DNA from: Oceanospirillaceae bacterium
GTDB lineage: Bacteria > Pseudomonadota > Gammaproteobacteria > Pseudomonadales > Balneatricaceae
Length of the DNA stretch: 10,273 nt
Assembly: GCA_003521845.1 (NCBI GenBank)
Contig: DPHB01000015.1
Location: 830-11,102, forward strand
Direction: 5' to 3'
The position numbers and the translations under genes are program-made. Numbering within the stretch: position 1 is the stretch's first letter; each line of letters begins with the position of its first letter. This document shows positions 4,790 to 10,273 of this stretch, piece after piece. Under the pieces are notes generated by a model that searched no databases, was not told the DNA's origin, and saw only the letters and a list, made by a program, of their open reading frames with translations.

Positions 4790-6550
4790 ATGACAAAACT
4801 CTGGACAGCAGTATGGCAAGCTTGGCCCGCCCAAGCTTGGCTTAAAGACTACGACGGTAAAACCCTGCAGCAAGATTTTATGGCGGCAATTATTGTCACC
4901 GTGATGCTGATTCCCCAGAGTTTAGCCTACGCCATGTTAGCGGGCTTACCACCTGCTACTGGTTTGTATGCAAGTATTCTACCTTTACTAGCTTACGCTA
5001 TGTTCGGCTCTAGCCGTACCTTGGCAGTAGGCCCCGTAGCGGTTATATCCCTACTCTCTGCTAACGCTGTTGGCATAGCCTACGCCGAAACCGGCATAGA
5101 CGTAATTACCCTATCCATGGCTTTGGCGCTGATATCCGGAGTACTCATGCTCATTATGGGTATTTTTAAACTTGGGTTTATCGCTAACTTACTAGGCCGT
5201 CCCGTTGTCAGTGGCTTTATCACAGCTGCTGGTATCTTGATTGCCATGGGCCAGCTTAAGCACTTAATGGGTATCCCACTAAGTGGTCACAACTTACCAG
5301 AACTAATCCAAGGTTTGGGTGAGCATGGTAGCCAAACCAATATGACCACCTTGGCGATTGGTCTAATCAGCGTGGTATTCCTGTGGTGGTCACGTAAGCC
5401 CCTGACCAACCTACTGAAAAAGTTCGTCAGCCCTTACGCGGCCTCTAGCTTGGCCAAGTTAGCACCAGTGACAGCGGTAATTGTATCTATCTTGGTCGTG
5501 GCTAATTTCAGCTTAGACAGCAAAGGCGTTGCCGTAGTTGGCGCTATTCCTTCTGGTTTACCCGATCTGCGCTGGCCAGAACTAAGTATGAGCTTACTGT
5601 CTACACTACTACCTTCGGCCTTGATGATCAGCTTGATTGGCTATGTCGAATCTATCTCTGTAGCTCAAACTCTTGCTAACAAACGTCGTCAGCAAATTGA
5701 CCCTAACCACGAACTCCTTGGTTTAGGTGCGGCGAACGTGGCCTCTGCCGTGTCCGGTGGTTTCGCAGTAACCGGTGGTTTCTCCCGCTCCGTAGTGAAT
5801 TTTGACGCCGGTGCAGCAACACCAATGGCCGGTGTATTTACCGCCGTTGGTATCGCTATTGCGAGCTTGTTCTTAACGCCTTATCTAGCCCTACTGCCAA
5901 AAGCCGTATTGGGTGCAACAATATTTGTTGCTGTACTAACCCTAGTAGAGCCGCACGAAATCAGCTTTACCTGGAAATACAGCAAGCAAGACTTTGCGGC
6001 CATGATGATTACCATTGCCTTGGTGTTGTTTGTGAGTGTGGAAGCGGGTGTAATTGCCGGGGTAATTGCCACCATCTCCTTGTTGCTATGGCGCACAAGC
6101 CGTCCCCACTATGCGGTTGTGGGCCCCATAGCCGGCACAGAGCACTTTCGTAATATCAAACGTCACGATGTAGAACAGTGCGACCGTGTGGTAGCCCTAC
6201 GCATTGATGAAAGCTTGTTCTTTGGTAATGTGCGCTATTTAGACAACCAGATCAACGTCATCATCACCGAGAATGAGGAATGCCTAGAACACCTGATTCT
6301 GATGGCATCGGGGATTAACCACGTTGATTCCACCGCCCTGGAAACCTTGTTAGATTTCAACCGTCGCCTAAAAGATAAGGGCATTGCTATGCATATGTCC
6401 GAAGTTAAAGGCCCCGTATTGGACCGCCTACAACGAGTCGGTTTTGCCGAACAGCTAACTGGCAATATTTACCTAAGCCAACACCAAGCATGGAAAGCTT
6501 TAGCATTGGACAACAATGCTTGTCCGTCTCTGTCTGGCTATAACGCCTAA
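4790..6550 (+). CDS. SulP family inorganic anion transporter with STAS domain
   Basis: Inner-membrane SLC26/SulP transporter, probably for sulfate, sulfite, bicarbonate or a related anion. The 586 residues are typical. The core is about residues 28-435, many hydrophobic helices with signature segments IPQSLAYAMLAGLPPATGLY (41-60), GSSRTLAVGPVAV (73-85), SLIGYVESISVAQTLA (281-296, conserved E288) and GGFSRSVVNFDAGA (329-342). The cytosolic STAS domain is about 440-570, with VDSTALETL (512-520) at the anti-sigma-antagonist loop. The start is 5 bases after the MBL stop and has no recognisable Shine-Dalgarno site, so translation is likely coupled to the upstream gene. The pairing suggests export of sulfite or sulfate formed by the MBL enzyme, or substrate import. 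This is inferred from context, and bicarbonate transport remains possible. Confidence 0.92.
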   Translation: MTKLWTAVWQAWPAQAWLKDYDGKTLQQDFMAAIIVTVMLIPQSLAYAMLAGLPPATGLYASILPLLAYAMFGSSRTLAVGPVAVISLLSANAVGIAYAETGIDVITLSMALALISGVLMLIMGIFKLGFIANLLGRPVVSGFITAAGILIAMGQLKHLMGIPLSGHNLPELIQGLGEHGSQTNMTTLAIGLISVVFLWWSRKPLTNLLKKFVSPYAASSLAKLAPVTAVIVSILVVANFSLDSKGVAVVGAIPSGLPDLRWPELSMSLLSTLLPSALMISLIGYVESISVAQTLANKRRQQIDPNHELLGLGAANVASAVSGGFAVTGGFSRSVVNFDAGAATPMAGVFTAVGIAIASLFLTPYLALLPKAVLGATIFVAVLTLVEPHEISFTWKYSKQDFAAMMITIALVLFVSVEAGVIAGVIATISLLLWRTSRPHYAVVGPIAGTEHFRNIKRHDVEQCDRVVALRIDESLFFGNVRYLDNQINVIITENEECLEHLILMASGINHVDSTALETLLDFNRRLKDKGIAMHMSEVKGPVLDRLQRVGFAEQLTGNIYLSQHQAWKALALDNNACPSLSGYNA

Positions 6551-6561
6551 CCATATGAAAA

Positions 6562-6584
6562 AGCGAAGTGTTTTACACTTCGCT
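6562..6584. terminator. Perfect 10-bp hairpin after sulP
   Basis: AGCGAAGTGT (6562-6571) and ACACTTCGCT (6575-6584) are perfect reverse complements around TTT. On the plus strand the tail is GACACTTCTTGTC, poor in T. On the minus strand the stem is followed by TTTTTC, the better terminator form. It probably ends sulP transcripts, and may also stop antisense transcription from the right. Confidence 0.65.
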
Positions 6585-6609
6585 GACACTTCTTGTCTAA
6601 CTTACAATA

Positions 6610-6615
6610 TATAAT
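6610..6615 (+). promoter_or_regulatory. Likely -10 of the AhpD-like gene
   Basis: A perfect TATAAT lies 32 bases before the ATG, just after the sulP hairpin. No good -35 is found at 16-18 bases; TGACAC at 6584 has a 20-base spacer. A separate promoter fits the position, but support is modest. Confidence 0.4.
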
Positions 6616-6647
6616 TAGCACCACCTTAATTAGCCAATCATTGTTTT

Positions 6648-7244
6648 ATGTTAGATAAAAAACTCACCAAACGACTAACTTCCGTTAAGGACTTTAGGCG
6701 CTATGTTACCGATGCCGTTCGTGATTTTAGCGCTATGCGCCAAGGACTAAAATCCGGACTTGTTACCCCTGCCTTGCGCGACAAAATCATGCTCGCCGTT
6801 ACGGAAGTAAACGGTTGCCGCTATTGCAGCTACATGCATGCCAAGAATGCCATTAAATCTGGTATCCAAGAATCTGAAATTGAAGCGCTGTTATCAGGCG
6901 ACCTATCCAATGCGACCACTGATGAAGCCACGGCGTTGTTGTTTGCTCAGCACTACGCAGAGACTCTAGGCAAACTCGACCAGCAAACACTAGATAACTT
7001 ATTTGCAGTTTACGGTGAAGACAAAGGCCGCGGAATTTTAGCCACTACCCGCGCCATCATGGTCGGCAACGTCCATGGTATAGCTATTGATCTACTACAA
7101 GCCCGTTTGCGCGGTAAAAAAGACCCTGAAAGCAGTATCGCTACCGAAGCCGCTATTGCCTTTGGTGTACTTGTGTTCTTGCCTGCGGCGTTGTTGAAAA
7201 AGCTATTTGGTCTACAGAGTCCTGATATGCTAATGCAGAACTAA
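6648..7244 (+). CDS. Carboxymuconolactone decarboxylase/AhpD-like protein with C-terminal hydrophobic segment
   Basis: All-helical CMD/AhpD-fold protein of 198 residues, probably an alkylhydroperoxidase-like thiol redox protein. NGCRYCSYMHAK (55-66) gives the redox pair C57/C60 and H64, the CxxCxxxH pattern of AhpD. The proton-relay glutamate 12 residues before the first Cys in AhpD is D45 here, a conservative change. A second CMD-like half (about 93-155) ends in the NVHGIAIDLLQARL helix. Residues about 167-189 (AAIAFGVLVFLPAALLKKLFGL) form a hydrophobic helix with two lysines, unusual for the family and suggestive of membrane association. The ATG at 6648 has no clear ribosome site. No ahpC is nearby, so its reductant and substrate are unknown. 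Confidence 0.82.
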   Translation: MLDKKLTKRLTSVKDFRRYVTDAVRDFSAMRQGLKSGLVTPALRDKIMLAVTEVNGCRYCSYMHAKNAIKSGIQESEIEALLSGDLSNATTDEATALLFAQHYAETLGKLDQQTLDNLFAVYGEDKGRGILATTRAIMVGNVHGIAIDLLQARLRGKKDPESSIATEAAIAFGVLVFLPAALLKKLFGLQSPDMLMQN

Positions 7245-7303
7245 GTAAAATCTAGGCATATATAATCTGCTGCTATAGAATAACTCTGTAACCAGAGCCT
7301 AAC

Positions 7304-7327
7304 AGGTCACATTATGTAGCCTTTTTT
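7304..7327 (+). terminator. Weak intrinsic terminator after the AhpD-like gene
   Basis: AGGTCACA (7304-7311) pairs with TGTAGCCT (7315-7322), with one C/A mismatch and one G.T pair around a TTA loop. A run of T to 7327 follows. The stem is weak but the T-tract and position, between two same-strand genes, are right. Confidence 0.45.
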
Positions 7328-7358
7328 GTAACTGATTCTTATCCAGAGATTGACGCTT

Positions 7359-8375
7359 ATGACCATGCCCAACCGCCCCTTTGGCCCTTCCCAATGTTCC
7401 AATGTTGCCTTTGGTTCCATGAACGTGGTGCATATCTACAAGCCTATACCAGACAAAACTCATGCCCTAAAACTGCTTAATGAAGCCCTTGACGCGGGTT
7501 ATACAATGTTTGATACAGCAGCCATGTATGGTTGGGGGTTGAGTGAAGAGTTTCTAGCAGAAGCCATTATGCATCGTCGCCAAGAGTTTTCTTTGGCAAC
7601 CAAGGGTGTGCTCAACTTTACCACTGATGGCAAAAACATCAATAAAGTCATGGATGGCAATCCCGATACATTAAAGCAGCAATGTGTAGACAGCTTAAAG
7701 CGGCTCAAAACGGACTTTATCGATGTTTACTACCTGCATCGATACGACCAACGCTATGCTATTGAAGAACAAATAGGTGCCCTCGGGCGCTTAGTCGAAG
7801 AAGGTATGATAGGAGGTATTGGCCTGTCAGAAGTTTCTGCAGACACGCTACGTAAGGCCCACAGAGAACACCCCATCGCCGCCATGCAGTCCGAATACTC
7901 ATTGTGGACCCGCAACCCTGAAATTAGCGTGTTACAAACCTGTAAAGAATTAGGTGCTGCTTTTGTGGCCTTTAGCCCTACGGCAAGAAAATTCCTAACG
8001 GGCCAGCTACCCGATATGAGCCAGGTACCAGAAGGTGATTTGCGCTACAGCATGCCGCGCTTTAATGACGACAACTACCCTAAGAACATGCAGTTGTTGC
8101 AGCCGTTTTTGGCTTTAGCAAAAGAAGCCGATGTATTACCGGTGGAATTGGCCATTGCCTGGGTATTAGCTCAAGGTGATCACGTCATCGCCTTGCCGGG
8201 CACCACCAACTTTGAGCACATGCGTCAAAACGCCAATGCCGGTAGCTTACAGATAGCCCCTGAAATTATTCAACGCGCAGGCGCATTGATTAACCAAGAC
8301 AATGTGTATGGCCTGCGCTACAACGAAGCTGCTCAGTTACATGTGGGTACAGAAAGGTTTGAAGACTTGCGCTAG
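7359..8375 (+). CDS. Aldo/keto reductase
   Basis: NAD(P)H-dependent oxidoreductase of the (beta/alpha)8 AKR fold, Tas/YajO-like by overall pattern. It has 338 residues from the ATG at 7359. A TTG at 7350 is possible, but the weak AGAG site fits 7359 better; a third in-frame ATG lies at 7365. The catalytic tetrad is complete: D52 and Y57 in FDTAAMYG, K82 in ATKG, and H127 in YYLHRYD. GLSEVS (155-160) and SPTARKFLTG (206-215) are strand-end motifs, and LPGTTNFEHMRQNANA (279-294) is the cofactor phosphate-binding loop. SPTARKF replaces the commoner SPLGRGF. The physiological substrate is not evident. Neighbours do not form an obvious pathway and it appears monocistronic. Confidence 0.9.
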   Translation: MTMPNRPFGPSQCSNVAFGSMNVVHIYKPIPDKTHALKLLNEALDAGYTMFDTAAMYGWGLSEEFLAEAIMHRRQEFSLATKGVLNFTTDGKNINKVMDGNPDTLKQQCVDSLKRLKTDFIDVYYLHRYDQRYAIEEQIGALGRLVEEGMIGGIGLSEVSADTLRKAHREHPIAAMQSEYSLWTRNPEISVLQTCKELGAAFVAFSPTARKFLTGQLPDMSQVPEGDLRYSMPRFNDDNYPKNMQLLQPFLALAKEADVLPVELAIAWVLAQGDHVIALPGTTNFEHMRQNANAGSLQIAPEIIQRAGALINQDNVYGLRYNEAAQLHVGTERFEDLR

Positions 8376-8397
8376 TCCGCAAACGCTTGGCGTTCTG

Positions 8398-9102
8398 TTA
8401 AAACAGCCCCATTTGCTCTTCTGGCACAGACCAATCGATGGGTTTATTGCCTTGCTGCTGTAGGTAAACATTGGCTTGAGAAAAATGTCCATTGCCGATA
8501 AAACCACGATGAGCCGACAAGGGAGAAGGATGTACGGATTCCAGCACTAGGTGTTTGCTGCGGTCGATCATCTGCCCCTTCTTTTGCGCATAGCTGCCCC
8601 ATAGCATAAATACCAAGCCATCACGCTGTTCATTGAGCTTCTGCACAATCTTATCCGTAAAGGTTTCCCAACCTTGTTTCTGGTGAGCGCCTGCATCGGC
8701 TTGCTCTACGGTTAAGGTCGCATTCAGTAACAATACGCCCTGATCAGCCCAAGTCTGCAAGCAACCATGGGTTGGCATAGGTAAATCAAGATCACGCTGC
8801 AGTTCTTTGTAGACGTTGGCCAAGGAAGGCGGCACCTTCACACCCTTTGGTACAGAAAATGCCAAACCATGAGCTTGATTAGGGCCATGATAAGGATCCT
8901 GCCCTAATACCACGACCTTTACCTGCGCAAAGTCCGTGCTATTTAAGGCATTAAACACCTGTTCTTGCGGTGGGTAAATCACCTTACCCATCAGTTCACG
9001 CTGGTGTAGAAAGTCCTGCAGCTGCTGCATATAAGGCTGAGAAAACTCACTATCCAACTGCTTCTGCCATGAGGCCTGCAAGGAACTGTTTTTTAAATCC
9101 AT
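8398..9102 (-). CDS. ung: Uracil-DNA glycosylase, family 1
   Basis: Removes uracil from DNA, starting base excision repair in the cytoplasm. The 234 residues are usual for the family. Motif A GQDPYHGP (67-74) contains the water-activating D69 and Y71. LLLNATLTV (124-132) carries the uracil-reading N127. Motif B HPSPLSAHRG (191-200) contains the catalytic H191 and the DNA-intercalating leucine loop. The ATG at 9102 is the only plausible start but lacks a clear Shine-Dalgarno site. The gene converges on the aldo/keto reductase (22-base gap) and diverges from the DJ-1-like gene (83-base gap). No key residue is missing. The assignment is very secure. Confidence 0.97.
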   Translation of the reverse strand: MDLKNSSLQASWQKQLDSEFSQPYMQQLQDFLHQRELMGKVIYPPQEQVFNALNSTDFAQVKVVVLGQDPYHGPNQAHGLAFSVPKGVKVPPSLANVYKELQRDLDLPMPTHGCLQTWADQGVLLLNATLTVEQADAGAHQKQGWETFTDKIVQKLNEQRDGLVFMLWGSYAQKKGQMIDRSKHLVLESVHPSPLSAHRGFIGNGHFSQANVYLQQQGNKPIDWSVPEEQMGLF

Positions 9103-9185
9103 GGTCTAGTGCTTAACAATGATTTCATTAGCCAGATGTTACGGGTTAACATGGCCTATAACAACGCTTAAATAAGAGACACGCC
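9103..9185. promoter_or_regulatory. Divergent promoter region of ung and the DJ-1-like gene
   Basis: This 83-base gap must hold both promoters. A plus-strand TATAAC (9157-9162) is a candidate -10 for the DJ-1-like gene, with no clear -35. AATGATTTCATT (9118-9129) is a small inverted repeat (5-bp arms). Its right part, read on the minus strand as CTAATGAAAT (9131-9122), matches ten bases of the array at 3728. A weak AGAG ribosome site precedes the ATG at 9186. Confidence 0.45.
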
Positions 9186-9782
9186 ATGCATATTGCCATA
9201 CTCACCTTTGATGGTTACAACGAACTGGATTCCCTTATCGCCCTAGGCATTCTCAATAGGATTAAAACCCCAGGTTGGCGTGTATCTATTGCTAGCCCCA
9301 CACCAAAGGTGGAATCCATGAATGGTGTGGTTATTGAGCGCCATATAGACCTACAAGAAGCCTGTACAGCAGATGCCATTGTAGTGGGTAGTGGTATGAA
9401 AACTCGGGATGTGGTGGCCGATGCCGATATCATGCAGCAACTGCAGTTTAACCCAAGCCGACAAATCTTGGCATCACAGTGCTCTGGCACCTTGGTACTG
9501 GCCAAGCTTGGTTTATTAAATCAAGTTCCAGCATGTACGGACCTAACCACTAAGCCTTGGGTGCAAGAAGCCGGTATCGAAGTATTAAATCAAGCCTTCT
9601 TTGCCAAAGGTAATGTCGCCACTGTCGGTGGTTGCCTAGCCTCTTCCTACTTGGCTGCCTGGGTGATCGCTAAACTTGTCGATATAGAAGCCGCCAAAGA
9701 CGCCTTACACTATGTAGCACCAGTGGGTGAAAAAGACGCTTTTGTGGAACTTGCAATGAGCAATATTGAGCCTTATCTATAA
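9186..9782 (+). CDS. DJ-1/PfpI family protein (class I glutamine amidotransferase-like)
   Basis: Cytosolic flavodoxin-like DJ-1/PfpI protein of 198 residues. The nucleophile elbow is ASQCSGT (96-102) with C99. E13 in YNELD is the conserved acidic partner typical of this superfamily. GNVATVGGCLASSYLAAWVI (142-161) resembles the equivalent segment of isonitrile-hydratase-like and ThiJ-type members. The N-terminus MHIAILTFDGYNELD is canonical, supporting the ATG at 9186. No regulator (AraC-type) domain is fused. Possible roles are glyoxalase or deglycase-like, isonitrile hydratase-like, or chaperone; the sequence does not decide. It ends 8 bases from the convergent MttB-family gene. Confidence 0.87.
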   Translation: MHIAILTFDGYNELDSLIALGILNRIKTPGWRVSIASPTPKVESMNGVVIERHIDLQEACTADAIVVGSGMKTRDVVADADIMQQLQFNPSRQILASQCSGTLVLAKLGLLNQVPACTDLTTKPWVQEAGIEVLNQAFFAKGNVATVGGCLASSYLAAWVIAKLVDIEAAKDALHYVAPVGEKDAFVELAMSNIEPYL

Positions 9783-9790
9783 AACCCTCT

Positions 9791-10273
9791 CTATAGCGAC
9801 GGTATGTCGTCGCGAATAGGGTAAGCAGCACGGATAGCTTGATCTACATCTTGGGCTAGGTAACTTGGCTGGTTTTCAAGCAAGGTATCCACACGCGCCC
9901 TAGCACGCTGCCAATGATCTTTGGCGCCCCGCTCTTGCCACACCGCAGGTTCATCACGATCCGCTACCTTGGGATAATAATAATCCCGTTCCATCGACAC
10001 CATGGTTTCTGGCTGATCGATGAAGTGTCCGGCACCGGTCACAGCCGCCACAATAGAATCAAAACCTAAGCTGGCGTCATCGACTTCAATGCCTCGTATG
10101 ACACGATGCACATGACTTAACATTTCATCGTCCATCACAAAGGCTTCAAAAGACGCCCCCAAAAGACTAGCCATCATGCCGCTCGACTCATACACCATAT
10201 TGCCACCGGCAAGACCACAAGACAGGGCAGTGATGGCCTTTTCCATACCCATTTGCGCATCCGGGGCTTTGGC
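9791..10273 (-). CDS. Trimethylamine methyltransferase (MttB) family protein, C-terminal part
   Basis: The frame is open to the right edge, so only the last 160 residues are seen. The ATG at 10252 is internal, because the seven codons before it (AKAPDAQ) match the family's DAQ.G.EK motif. GGNMVYESSGMMASLLGASFEAFVMDDEML and GIEVDDASLGFD, then GHF and the YYYPKVADR segment, fit the C-terminal half of MttB-family TIM barrels, which transfer methyl groups from quaternary amines or related compounds to a corrinoid protein. Bacterial members usually lack pyrrolysine and act on other methylated amines, such as glycine betaine (MtgB). The region of the pyrrolysine codon lies at or just beyond the edge and cannot be read. 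It is probably a non-pyrrolysine member of unknown substrate. Confidence 0.88.
   Translation of the reverse strand, partial: AKAPDAQMGMEKAITALSCGLAGGNMVYESSGMMASLLGASFEAFVMDDEMLSHVHRVIRGIEVDDASLGFDSIVAAVTGAGHFIDQPETMVSMERDYYYPKVADRDEPAVWQERGAKDHWQRARARVDTLLENQPSYLAQDVDQAIRAAYPIRDDIPSL

Noticed and set aside
8382..8394. AACGC-TTG-GCGTT hairpin between the aldo/keto reductase and ung
   Set aside because: The 5-bp stem has no T-tract on either strand, so it is too weak to call a terminator.
9777..9796. CTATA...TATAG inverted repeat at the convergent ends of the DJ-1-like and MttB-family genes
   Set aside because: It has only 5 AT-rich base pairs over a 10-base loop and no T-tract; probably chance.

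Overview
The window reads as an ordinary chromosomal stretch of a Gram-negative, probably marine gammaproteobacterium. This rests on moderate GC, a thiol-type intracellular PHA depolymerase, short phasin_2-type phasins and a PhaR repressor. The taxonomic call is an inference from gene content and no 16S gene is present. All genes look intact except the two cut by the window edges. I see no tRNA, rRNA, IS element, CRISPR array or phage gene.

Left part (1-3600): a polyhydroxybutyrate (PHB) storage and use locus. It holds the 3' part of phaZ (+), then on the minus strand bdhA, two paralogous phasins and the regulator phaR. PhaZ depolymerises the granule, BdhA oxidises the released 3-hydroxybutyrate to acetoacetate, the phasins coat the granule, and PhaR links granule state to transcription. 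The most informative non-coding signal is a repeated 15-bp palindrome, TGCTGCAnnGCArCA-like. Two copies flank a good sigma70 promoter in front of each phasin gene, and related TGC-rich repeats overlap the phaR promoter. The two phasin promoter regions look like copies of one another.

Middle (3600-6600): a 378-bp regulatory gap with a triple CTAATGA half-site array and a strong promoter. It is followed by a tightly spaced two-gene unit: a metallo-beta-lactamase-fold protein of the persulfide dioxygenase/Blh type, and a SulP anion transporter with a STAS domain. This looks like a sulfur or persulfide oxidation and anion transport pair, inferred from families and context. A perfect 10-bp hairpin follows.

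Right part (6600-10273): single genes with housekeeping or accessory roles. They are a carboxymuconolactone-decarboxylase/AhpD-like protein with CxxC and a hydrophobic tail, an aldo/keto reductase, uracil-DNA glycosylase (minus), a DJ-1/PfpI-like protein (plus, divergent from ung), and the C-terminal part of a trimethylamine methyltransferase (MttB) family protein entering from the right edge on the minus strand.

I did not find a clearly novel biological system. The points most worth following up are the paired PhaR-like operator architecture, the orphan CTAATGA array in front of the MBL-SulP unit, and the membrane-tailed AhpD-like protein.
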